A DNA stretch of 64,000 nucleotides from CBDANZ01 sp965197865 (GTDB taxonomy: Bacteria > Acidobacteriota > Vicinamibacteria > Vicinamibacterales > CAVVIG01): the NCBI GenBank assembly GCA_965197865.1, contig CBDANZ010000004.1, forward strand, positions 558,001 to 622,000, written 5' to 3'. Numbering within the stretch: the stretch's first letter is position 1; each line of letters opens with the position of its first letter. Below are positions 35,720 through 43,292 of this stretch, one piece after another. The notes beneath the pieces were generated by a model. The model made no database searches. It was not told the origin of the DNA and saw only the letters and a program-made list of their open reading frames with translations. A program made the position numbers and the translations under genes.

Positions 35720-36613
35720 GTGATCAAATCGATGACCGGCTTTGCGAACGTGACGCGCGAGGACGATCGCGCGACAATCAGTGTCACCATCCGTGCCCTG
35801 AACCATCGCTACCTCGATGTGCAGCTCCGCGTTCCGCAGGCGCTTGCGGCGATGGAGAGCGGTGTACGTGCGCAGGTTGGCCGACGCGTGGCGCGCGGAC
35901 GCGTGGAACTGAGCCTATCGATGCAGCGTCGCCAGGCACCAGGCGTGGATGTGGAGTTCAACGAGGAGTTCGGCCGGGCGCTCGAATCGGCAATGGAGCA
36001 GGCGCGGGCGCGCGGGCTGGTGAGCGGAGCCCTCACTCCTGGCGATCTGCTGCGGCTTCCGCAGGTGATCACGATCCGCGAACGGCAGACTCCCGCCGAC
36101 GAAACGATGATGCTCGAGGTTGCAGCTCGTGGTCGTCAAGCGGTGGATGATGCGCTGGCCGACCTGGATGTGATGCGCGCGCGGGAGGGCGACCACCTGC
36201 GTGGCGAGCTGGAGGAGCGCCGCGCACTTGTGGCGGACCTCATAGAGCGCATTGCCGTTGCCGCCGACGATGGCCGCGCTGCGATGGAGCAGCGGCTCGC
36301 CGCGCGCGTGCAGCATCTGCGCACCGAGCTTGCAGCCGACGAGACCGCCGTCGCGCAGGAAATCGTCCGCCTGGCGGCACGTTCCGACATCAGCGAGGAG
36401 GTCGCGCGCTTTCGGGGCCACCTGGGGCACTGGACCGAGCTCGCCGAGGCCGCCGAGCCCTGCGGCCGCAAGCTTGACTTCCTGCTCCAGGAGATGAATC
36501 GCGAGGTGAACACGATGGGCTCCAAGGCCGACGGCCTGCGGGTATCCGAACTCATCATCGCGGCGAAGGCCAAGCTCGAGAAGATGCGCGAGCAGGTTCA
36601 GAATGTCGAGTGA
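35720..36613 (+). CDS. YicC/YloC family endoribonuclease
   Basis: RNase of the YicC family. IKSMTGFANVTREDD and ALNHRYLDVQLRVP at the N-terminus and KLDFLLQEMNREVNTMGSK and EKMREQVQNVE at the C-terminus are diagnostic. The GTG at 35720 gives the family N-terminus; AGGGAAGGAAAG lies upstream. The end overlaps gmk. The order yicC-gmk-rpoZ-coaBC-priA is a widely conserved bacterial cluster. Confidence 0.93.
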   Translation: MIKSMTGFANVTREDDRATISVTIRALNHRYLDVQLRVPQALAAMESGVRAQVGRRVARGRVELSLSMQRRQAPGVDVEFNEEFGRALESAMEQARARGLVSGALTPGDLLRLPQVITIRERQTPADETMMLEVAARGRQAVDDALADLDVMRAREGDHLRGELEERRALVADLIERIAVAADDGRAAMEQRLAARVQHLRTELAADETAVAQEIVRLAARSDISEEVARFRGHLGHWTELAEAAEPCGRKLDFLLQEMNREVNTMGSKADGLRVSELIIAAKAKLEKMREQVQNVE

Positions 36614-37271
36614 TCCCTCGACGCGGTTCGGGGCGGGCCCCTCGGCAGAGTCCAAGGCAGGCGATCGCGGCCTGCTCTTCATCGTGTCGGCGCCGTCGGG
36701 CGCGGGCAAGACCACGCTTGTTGAGGGGCTCGTGAAGCAGACCGTGCTCCTCAGATTGTCGCGCTCTTACACCTCGCGGTGTGCGCGCGAGGGCGAAACC
36801 GACGGGGTGGATTATAATTTTGTGACGCGCGATCGTTTCGAGGCGATGGTCGCCGCGGGCGAGTTCCTTGAGTGGGCCGAAGTGTTCGGCAACCTTTACG
36901 GGACGTCAGCCGGCGACACCGAGCGGATACGCTTGGCGGGCGACGATGTGGTGCTGGTCATCGACGTGCAGGGTGCGCAGAAGGTGCGCAGGCGAGGCGT
37001 CGAAGCTACCTCCATTTTTGTGATGCCCCCCTCATTCGAGGCGCTCGAACGACGGCTGCGCGGCCGGAACAAGGACACTGAGGTGGCCATCCAGCAGCGG
37101 CTCCAAGTGGCGCGTGACGAAGTGCCATCGTTCCGCGACTATGACTACGTCGTCATCAACGACGAGCTGACCGGCGCCGTCGATCGGTTGCGCAGCATCG
37201 TCTGGTCCGAACGGGCGAGACTGAAACGGATGCGCGGCGCCGCGGAAGGAATCGTGAAAACGTTTGTGTGA
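36603..37271 (+). CDS. gmk: Guanylate kinase
   Basis: Phosphorylates GMP to GDP. P-loop VSAPSGAGKTTLV (about residues 27-39), the GMP-binding SRSYTSRCAREGE and GEFLEWAEVFGNLYGT, and VIDVQGAQKVR. The N-terminal 22 residues are longer than usual; a later start is possible. Overlaps yicC by 11 bases. Confidence 0.95.
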   Translation: MSSDPSTRFGAGPSAESKAGDRGLLFIVSAPSGAGKTTLVEGLVKQTVLLRLSRSYTSRCAREGETDGVDYNFVTRDRFEAMVAAGEFLEWAEVFGNLYGTSAGDTERIRLAGDDVVLVIDVQGAQKVRRRGVEATSIFVMPPSFEALERRLRGRNKDTEVAIQQRLQVARDEVPSFRDYDYVVINDELTGAVDRLRSIVWSERARLKRMRGAAEGIVKTFV

Positions 37272-37297
37272 GCGGGCAGCCGCTGGAAGAAGGTTGC

Positions 37298-37483
37298 ATG
37301 ATCGATCGAAGCAAGTTGTCGAATTCGTTCGAGTTCGTCGTCACTGCTGGCGCGAGGGCACGCCAACTCCTTGCCGGCGCGACGCCTCGCGTGGGGGCCG
37401 GCGAACACAAGAAGACGACCCTCGCGGAGTAGGAAGTCATGAGGAAGGTCGTGGAAAAGATCGAGGACGATCGAAACGGGTGA
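37298..37483 (+). pseudogene. rpoZ: RNA polymerase omega subunit with in-frame amber stop
   Basis: MIDRSKLSNSFEFVVTAGARARQLL and ATPRV, then HKKTTLAE, is the omega N-terminus and core. At 37430-37432 a TAG replaces the codon before EVMRKVVEKIEDD, after which the frame continues to TGA at 37481. Without the stop it would be 61 residues. Omega helps assemble RNA polymerase and is dispensable in many bacteria. The truncated 44-residue form lacks the final helix. TAG ends other genes here (tsaC, the bactofilin), so codon reassignment is unlikely. Sits where rpoZ belongs, between gmk and coaBC. Confidence 0.8.
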
Positions 37484-37489
37484 TTCCCT

Positions 37490-38713
37490 ATGCTGATTGC
37501 ATTGGGCGTTGCCGGCGGCGTGGGCGCCTACAAGGCTATTGAAGTCGCGCGCGGCTTGCAGAAGCGCCGACACGAAGTCGTAGCCGTCATGACGGCTTCT
37601 GCGACGCGCTTTATCGGGCCGGTGACCTTCGAGGCAATCACGCGCCGCAAGGTCATTACCGACCAGTTCGAGCCTGGCGCCAATTCCGACATCGAGCACA
37701 TCGCGCTCGCCTCGTCGATCGACCTGCTGCTCATCGCGCCGGCCACTGCCAATATCGTCGGCAAGCTCGCAAACGGGATTGCTGATGATTTCCTCTCGAC
37801 GCTGTACGTGGCGACGCCTGCGCCCGTTCTGATGGCGCCGGCCATGAACTCGCAGATGTTTGCGCATGAGGCGGTGCGGCGGAATCTCGACGCGCTCGCT
37901 GCGCGCGGCGTGCGGTTTGTGGAGCCAGGCGAGGGGTACCTCGCGTGCGGTTGGATTGGCAAGGGCCGCCTCGCGGAGCCGGACGAGATCGTCGCGGCCG
38001 CCGAGGCGGTGCTCCGGCCGAAAGGCCCGCTGCGCGGCAAGCGCGTCGTCGTGACGGCGGGTCCGACCTACGAGGATTTCGATCCCGTACGGTTCGTCGG
38101 CAACCGATCGAGCGGCCGGATGGGATTCTCCATTGCGGACCAAGCCACGCGCCGCGGCGCTGAGGTCACGCTCATCGCGGGACCCGCGTCGCTCGAGCCT
38201 CCGCGGGTTTGGGAGCTTGTCCGCGTGCGAAGCGCGGCCGAGATGCACGGGGCGGTCCTGATGCACGCTGCCCGCGCGGATGTCGTGGTTATGGCGGCGG
38301 CCGTCGCCGACTATGCGCCCTCTGAGCGCGCGCCGCACAAAGTGTCCAAACGAGACGACACGCTGACGATCACGCTGAAAAAGACACCCGACATCTTGGG
38401 CGATCTCGGCAAGCGGCGCCTGGCATCAGACGAGGGGCCGCTGCTGGTTGGATTCGCGGCCGAAACCGAAGGCGTCGTGGCGCGTGCGACAGCCAAGCGC
38501 GAGCAGAAGCATGCCGATCTCGTTGTCGCCAACGATGTGTCGCGCGAGGATGCGGGATTCGAGGTGAACACCAACGCGGTGACCATCGTCGGACGCAACG
38601 GCGCCGAAACGCTGCCCGTGTTGTCGAAGGCTCGCGTCGCGGCGGAGATCCTCGATCGCGTCGAGAAGCTGCTCGTGAGTGGTCCGGCCAAAGCCGGACA
38701 CGACCGTGAGTAA
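37490..38713 (+). CDS. coaBC: Bifunctional phosphopantothenoylcysteine decarboxylase/phosphopantothenate-cysteine ligase
   Basis: Two steps of coenzyme A synthesis in one chain. The N-terminal flavoprotein CoaC half carries GVAGGVGAYKAIEVARGL, APATANIVGKLANGIADD, and the catalytic-site APAMNSQM and GYLACGWIGKGRL. The CoaB half starts about residue 185 (VVVTAGPTYEDFDPVRFVGNRSSG) and has KKTPDILGDLG. 407 residues. Starts seven bases after the rpoZ frame's final stop. Confidence 0.95.
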   Translation: MLIALGVAGGVGAYKAIEVARGLQKRRHEVVAVMTASATRFIGPVTFEAITRRKVITDQFEPGANSDIEHIALASSIDLLLIAPATANIVGKLANGIADDFLSTLYVATPAPVLMAPAMNSQMFAHEAVRRNLDALAARGVRFVEPGEGYLACGWIGKGRLAEPDEIVAAAEAVLRPKGPLRGKRVVVTAGPTYEDFDPVRFVGNRSSGRMGFSIADQATRRGAEVTLIAGPASLEPPRVWELVRVRSAAEMHGAVLMHAARADVVVMAAAVADYAPSERAPHKVSKRDDTLTITLKKTPDILGDLGKRRLASDEGPLLVGFAAETEGVVARATAKREQKHADLVVANDVSREDAGFEVNTNAVTIVGRNGAETLPVLSKARVAAEILDRVEKLLVSGPAKAGHDRE

Positions 38714-38719
38714 GTGTTA

Positions 38720-39436
38720 ATGCAGGGCGAGAACCGAGACCACATCAAGGAGCATCTTCGATTCGCCGCCGAGCTCGGGGTCGCGGGCGTCAACCGCGAC
38801 CCCGCGTGGCGCCAAAAAGGCGCCTTGCCCCTTTTGCAAGCCCCGGTCGACGGACAGCCACACAGCTCCCTTATGATGCTGTCGCCTGCCGACGCGCTCG
38901 CTGCCCTCCGGACCGACATCGGCGAGTGCACGCGCTGCAAGCTCCACGCGCTGGGACGACGGCAGATCGTGTTCGGCGTAGGGAATCCGACTGCCAGCCT
39001 AATGTTCATCGGCGAGGCGCCCGGCGCCGACGAAGACATCCAGGGGGAGCCCTTTGTCGGCCGCGCGGGTCAGCTGCTGACGCGGATCGTGGAGGCAATT
39101 GGCCTCACGCGCGAGGACGTTTACATCGCCAACGTCATCAAGTGCCGGCCGCCGCAGAACCGCAATCCTGAGCAGGACGAGGTCGAGACCTGCGAGCCGT
39201 TCCTGTTCCAGCAGGTCGACGTCATCAAGCCGAAAGTGATCGTGGCGCTCGGTACGTTTGCCGCTCGTGCGCTGCTCCGTACGCTCGACCCGATCTCGAG
39301 GCTGCGCGGCCGCGTCTACGAGTACCGCGGCGCGAAGCTCGTCCCCACGTTCCACCCTGCATACTTACTTCGAAGCCCGGCGTCGAAACGGGAAGTGTGG
39401 GAGGACATGAAGCTCGTCAAGAGACTGCTAAGTTAG
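38720..39436 (+). CDS. Uracil-DNA glycosylase, family 4 (Fe-S)
   Basis: Removes uracil from deaminated DNA. ECTRCKLHALGR supplies two cluster cysteines; KCRPPQNRNPE and VETCEPFL supply the others. The active-site motif GEAPGADEDIQGEPFVGRAGQLL and the C-terminal PTFHPAYLLR are intact. The extended loop of UdgX is not seen. An unusual extra N-terminal stretch of about 55 residues precedes the conserved start; a later ATG at 38873 or 38876 would remove it. Placed between coaBC and priA. Confidence 0.9.
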   Translation: MQGENRDHIKEHLRFAAELGVAGVNRDPAWRQKGALPLLQAPVDGQPHSSLMMLSPADALAALRTDIGECTRCKLHALGRRQIVFGVGNPTASLMFIGEAPGADEDIQGEPFVGRAGQLLTRIVEAIGLTREDVYIANVIKCRPPQNRNPEQDEVETCEPFLFQQVDVIKPKVIVALGTFAARALLRTLDPISRLRGRVYEYRGAKLVPTFHPAYLLRSPASKREVWEDMKLVKRLLS

Positions 39437-39508
39437 AAATCAGAAGTTGGGACTTCGAGCTTTTTCTCTTGTCCTTCTTCCTGTTGACTTCTAGTTTCTA
39501 ACTTTCCA
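39437..39508. repeat. Intergenic hairpin repeat before priA
   Basis: GTTAGAAATCAGAAGT at 39433-39448 pairs with ACTTCTAGTTTCTAAC at 39488-39503 (14 of 16), with a pyrimidine-rich loop. The priA start follows at once, so the hairpin may act on its translation or end the udg transcript. Confidence 0.55.
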
Positions 39509-41806
39509 GTGCTTATTCGCGTTGCCGTCCCAGTCCCCACCCTCGACCTGTTGACCTACGGCGTTCCCGACGGTGCGGTCACACCGCCTGTCGGCGCCCG
39601 GGTCGTCGTACCCGTAGGAGCACGACTGTTGACCGGTATCGTCGTCGAGACCGGGATCACCACAGACGATGGAGTCAGGGGCAAAGACATCAAGTCGGTT
39701 CGGCAGGTCCTTGACTCGGAAGGGTTCGTGCCCGCCGACGTCCTCGAGCTCGCGCGCTGGACGGCCGAGTACTATGCCGCCGGAACGGGCGAAACGATTA
39801 CTGCCGTGCTCCCGCCTCAAACACGCGGCCAGCGGGTCGATGCGCACAAAACGGTGCGCGTGGTCGTGATCACAGCGGCGGGTCTCGCGGCGCTCGGTGG
39901 GGTGGCGCGGCCCTTTCAGGGGCGCGACGCCCGCGGCGCGAAAAGGACCGCACAACCTGGCACCGCGCTACGTGTAATCACGACAAAACAGCGCGAGGCG
40001 CTCGAGCTTCTTGCCGGCGTACGGACGAGCATCCCATCGCTCCAGCTCGGCGTGCGCGGCATAACTGCGGATACCCTTGGCAGGCTAGCGCGCCACGGCC
40101 TGGTCAACCTTCGTCGGGAGCGCGTGAACCGCGACCCGTTCGAGACGGCCGCATTCGCACCGAATGCCGCCGACGTCGATCGCCGTCTGACGATAGAGCA
40201 GAGCGAAGGCCTCGCTCGGTTGCGCGCCCTGGTTGAGATGGGTCGGTTCCGCGTGGCGCTGCTGCTCGGCGTCACTGGCAGCGGCAAAACAGAAATCTAC
40301 CTGCGGCTCGCTCTGGCCGTCCGTGCGAGGGGCCAGAACGTGTTGATGCTCGTGCCCGAGATCGGGCTGACGCCCGCCGTCGCATCCTTGTTTCGGCAAG
40401 CGTTCGGCGACCGCGTGGCCATCCAGCACAGCGGATTGTCGGACGGTGAGCGGCACGATCAGTGGCAGCGCATCCGGGGCGGCGCAATCGACGTCGTCGT
40501 CGGCACCAGATCGGCGGCGTTCGCCCCGCTCGAGCGCGTCGGCCTCATCATCGTGGACGAGGAGCAGGACGGCTCGTACAAACAGGAGGAGAGCCCTCGC
40601 TATAACGGCCGTGACGTGGCCATCGTGCGCGGGCAGCGCGCGAACGCGCTGGTCGTGCTCGGGTCGGCGACGCCGTCCATGGAGAGCTACCACAACACAG
40701 TGATCGGCCGGTACGACCGCATGGTGCTCGAGCGCCGCGTTTTCGATCGGCCGCTCGCGATGGTCACGGTTGTCGACATGCGTGAGGAATATGCCGCCCT
40801 CGGCCCCGAAGTCGTTCTCAGCGGCGCGCTACAAGACGCGATCGAGGCTAGGCTCGCGCGGCGCGAGCAATCGCTGGTGCTGCTCAATCGCCGAGGCTTT
40901 GCGACCATGGTGTTCTGCCGCCAGTGCGCCGGCACCATCGAGTGCCAGAATTGCAGCATCTCTCTCGTCGTCCACGGCGAAGGCACAGCCCGTCGCGCCC
41001 GCTGCCACTACTGCAACTACGCGTCTCGCGTGCCGTCCACATGTCCCCTGTGCGCCGCGCCGTATCTGGAACAGGCGGGGTTTGGCACCCAGCGTGTGGA
41101 AGCGGAGGTGAAGCGACTCTATCCCGGTGCGCGCGTCGCGCGAATGGATCGCGATGCCGTGCGGCGTAAGGGGGCGCTCGTCGGGTTGCTCTCGCGCGTC
41201 CGCGACGGCGACATCGACGTGCTCGTCGGCACCCAAATGATCGCGAAGGGCCACGACTTTGCGCGTGTAACGCTGGTCGGCGTGATCTCGGCCGACGTCG
41301 GCCTCGGGCTGGCCGACTTTCGGGCGTCGGAACGGACCTTCCAGTTGCTGACGCAGGTGGCCGGCCGGGCCGGGCGCGGCGAGCAGCCGGGGCAGGCCAT
41401 CATCCAGACCGTCTATCCGGATCACTACAGCATTCAGTTGGCCTGCCGGCAGGACTATCCTGCGTTCTACGAACGCGAGCTGCGGTTCCGGCGCGAGATG
41501 CGCTATCCGCCGCTCGTCTCGCTCATCAATACCGTCGTTCGCTCGCGCACCTTTGACGGTGCGATGAACGATGCGGCGGATATCGTGGAGACGATGCGGG
41601 AGGCAAACGAAGGTGGACGCGAGTTCCGCCTCCTCGGACCGGCGCCAGCTCCCCTCGGACGGCTGCGAGGGGAGTACCGCGCCCAGTTGCTCGTGAAGGG
41701 GAGCAACCGCAAGCGAATGAGGGAAGCGCTGATGTCGGCGATAGCCGATCGTCCCGACCTTGCGCGACGCACGATGGTTGACGTCGACCCGGTCAGCGTC
41801 CTTTGA
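39509..41806 (+). CDS. priA: Primosomal protein N' (replication restart helicase)
   Basis: 3'-5' superfamily 2 helicase that reloads the replisome. Walker A GVTGSGKTEIY; the Walker B motif reads DEEQ where E. coli PriA has DEEH; VLGSATPSMES and LLTQVAGRAGRGEQPGQ follow. Eight cysteines (CRQCAG, CQNC, CHYC and CPLC) form the two zinc sites. GTG start at 39509. Between the N-terminal DNA-binding domain and the helicase there is an extra stretch, about residues 131-151, coded by hairpin-type sequence (GCGGCCCTTTCAGGGGCGCG). Confidence 0.95.
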   Translation: MLIRVAVPVPTLDLLTYGVPDGAVTPPVGARVVVPVGARLLTGIVVETGITTDDGVRGKDIKSVRQVLDSEGFVPADVLELARWTAEYYAAGTGETITAVLPPQTRGQRVDAHKTVRVVVITAAGLAALGGVARPFQGRDARGAKRTAQPGTALRVITTKQREALELLAGVRTSIPSLQLGVRGITADTLGRLARHGLVNLRRERVNRDPFETAAFAPNAADVDRRLTIEQSEGLARLRALVEMGRFRVALLLGVTGSGKTEIYLRLALAVRARGQNVLMLVPEIGLTPAVASLFRQAFGDRVAIQHSGLSDGERHDQWQRIRGGAIDVVVGTRSAAFAPLERVGLIIVDEEQDGSYKQEESPRYNGRDVAIVRGQRANALVVLGSATPSMESYHNTVIGRYDRMVLERRVFDRPLAMVTVVDMREEYAALGPEVVLSGALQDAIEARLARREQSLVLLNRRGFATMVFCRQCAGTIECQNCSISLVVHGEGTARRARCHYCNYASRVPSTCPLCAAPYLEQAGFGTQRVEAEVKRLYPGARVARMDRDAVRRKGALVGLLSRVRDGDIDVLVGTQMIAKGHDFARVTLVGVISADVGLGLADFRASERTFQLLTQVAGRAGRGEQPGQAIIQTVYPDHYSIQLACRQDYPAFYERELRFRREMRYPPLVSLINTVVRSRTFDGAMNDAADIVETMREANEGGREFRLLGPAPAPLGRLRGEYRAQLLVKGSNRKRMREALMSAIADRPDLARRTMVDVDPVSVL

Positions 41807-41904
41807 GGTGGCAAACTGCAAACCGCAGACTGAGGTCTACCTGTTCGGTTTGAACCCGAGAATCAGCTTGCAATTCTCAACTTGCACGTTGCAATTTCTG
41901 AGCC
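41807..41904. repeat. Intergenic AACTTGCA/TGCAATTTCTGA repeat
   Basis: AACTGCAAACCGCAGACTGAG, CTTGCAATTCTCAACTTGCA and GTTGCAATTTCTGAG recur between the convergent ends of priA and the site-2 protease gene and can pair. Possibly a bidirectional terminator. Confidence 0.45.
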
Positions 41905-42873
41905 TCACCGGCGTATCAGCTCCAGCGGCTCGATTGGCGCCGGGGTAAAGCACACAATGAGCATCACGAGAGCGACGAGAGCGAGCCTGACCCGTGTGGG
42001 ATCGAGCGGCACGTCCTCGTCGAATGTCCGTGGATGATGCGGGCCGAACAGAAGCAGCATCACGATCATGAGCCCGGTCCACACGATCCAACTCGACGAG
42101 AAATAGGTCAGCACGATCGTCAGGCCGAGCGTCAGGAGCGTGAGGCGCGAGGATCGCCGGCCCAGCAGCGCGTAGGAAATGTGTCCGCCGTCGAGCTGAC
42201 CGATCGGAAACAGATTCAACGCCGTGGCGAGCAGGCCAAACCACGCTGCGAACGCCATCGGGTGCATGTTGATCGAATAGCCCTCCGGCGGCGTGCCCCA
42301 CAGTATCTTCGAGACGAATTGGAACAGCAGCGGCTCGCCAAGCGCGTACCCAGTGAACTCCTGCGGCAACTGGGCGACCGACGACAGCGACAAGCCGATG
42401 AACAGCGCCGGGACGGCGACTAGGAATCCCGCGATCGGCCCGGCGATGCCGATGTCGAACAGCATGCGCTTGGTGGCGATTGGCTCGCGAATCCGGATGA
42501 ACGCGCCGAGGGTGCCGGTCAGGAGCGGCGCCGGGATGAAAAACGGCAGTGACGCATCGACGTCATAATAACGGCAGGCGAAATAGTGCCCCAGCTCGTG
42601 GCACAGGAGAATGGCGAGAATCGTTCCGCTGTACCAGAATCCGGTCAGAAAGGTTTCTGGCCGGAACAGGTCGCCCGGCGCGAGCGTTGCGGTCGGCTGC
42701 GCGAATTCGGCCAGGAACCCGTAGTAATGCTCGATGCCGACGAGCGTCGTCGTGCCGACCGTGAGCACAAAGAAGAGGACGTGCCGCCAGATGCGGTCGT
42801 GGAACTTGGGGCGAGGGTGCCAGACAGGTTCCGGGAGAGCGGCCAGCCTGGGATCGTCGAGAACGGGCTCCAA
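41905..42873 (-). CDS. Site-2 protease family protein (M50)
   Basis: Integral membrane zinc metalloprotease. ILLCHELGHYFACRYY carries the HExxH motif, and NLFPIGQLDGGHISY supplies the third zinc ligand (xxDG). Several hydrophobic segments lie around both. Two possible starts: ATG at 42945, whose first 24 codons read through an intergenic repeat (RPREGRATTLPGLKT), or TTG at 42873, which I prefer. The substrate is unknown. It lies downstream of the HU gene on the same strand. Confidence 0.85.
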   Translation of the reverse strand: MEPVLDDPRLAALPEPVWHPRPKFHDRIWRHVLFFVLTVGTTTLVGIEHYYGFLAEFAQPTATLAPGDLFRPETFLTGFWYSGTILAILLCHELGHYFACRYYDVDASLPFFIPAPLLTGTLGAFIRIREPIATKRMLFDIGIAGPIAGFLVAVPALFIGLSLSSVAQLPQEFTGYALGEPLLFQFVSKILWGTPPEGYSINMHPMAFAAWFGLLATALNLFPIGQLDGGHISYALLGRRSSRLTLLTLGLTIVLTYFSSSWIVWTGLMIVMLLLFGPHHPRTFDEDVPLDPTRVRLALVALVMLIVCFTPAPIEPLELIRR

Positions 42874-42877
42874 ATGG

Positions 42878-42941
42878 GTAGTTGTAACGCAGGTCTTCAG
42901 ACCTGGCAAGGTAGTGGCGCGGCCCTCTCGGGGCCGCGACG
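42878..42941. repeat. GCAGGTCTTCAGACCTG and GCGGCCCTCTCGGGGCCGC hairpins
   Basis: Two palindromic words follow each other between the HU and site-2 protease genes. The second resembles the extra segment in priA; the first resembles 28068-28090. Confidence 0.55.
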
Positions 42942-43211
42942 TCATCCGATATGCTGCAGATCTTTGCCCGGCTTGAAGCGAATGGTGCGTCCCGGCGGAA
43001 TCCGAACTTCCTTGCCGGTGCGTGGGTTGCGACCGATGCCCCGCTTGCGCGGCTTCACCTGGAAAACCCCGAAGCCACGCAGCTCAATCCGCTCCCCACG
43101 CTGCATGGAGGTGCGCATCGCGTCGATCACCGCGTCGACCGCCACCTCGGCTTTCACCTTGGTGATGTTTGCGTTTCTCGACACTTCGTTGACGATGTCG
43201 ACCTTGATCAA
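42942..43211 (-). CDS. HU family DNA-binding protein
   Basis: Small nucleoid protein of the HU/IHF family. VDIVNEVSRNANITKVKAE at the N-terminus, GERIELRGFGVFQV and the DNA-binding arm RNPRTGKEVRIPPG. The frame runs back to 43268, but that TTG lies in a promoter -35 box (43263-43268), so the real start must be downstream. The TTG at 43211 gives LIKVDIVNEV, the expected HU N-terminus, about 89 residues. Confidence 0.9.
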   Translation of the reverse strand: MIKVDIVNEVSRNANITKVKAEVAVDAVIDAMRTSMQRGERIELRGFGVFQVKPRKRGIGRNPRTGKEVRIPPGRTIRFKPGKDLQHIG

Positions 43212-43239
43212 GCTTAGGGTCTCAATAAGTCTTATAACT

Positions 43240-43268
43240 ACTATAGATTGTGTCACTTGCGATGTCAA
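43240..43268 (-). promoter_or_regulatory. Sigma-70-type promoter for the HU gene
   Basis: On the minus strand, TTGACA (43268-43263), a 17-base spacer and TATAGT (43245-43240) match the consensus closely. Transcription would begin near 43233, about 20 bases before the TTG start. Overlaps the divergent gap with der. Confidence 0.7.
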
Positions 43269-43292
43269 GGCTGAGGCTAAATTGATTTAGGC

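Noticed and set aside
37430..37432. TAG reassigned to an amino acid, from rpoZ and the protease relic
   Set aside because: Several intact genes in the window (tsaC, the bactofilin) end in TAG at the expected place, so the codon is a working stop.
43266..43268. TTG at 43268 as the HU start
   Set aside because: It forms part of the TTGACA -35 box; transcription would begin downstream of it.
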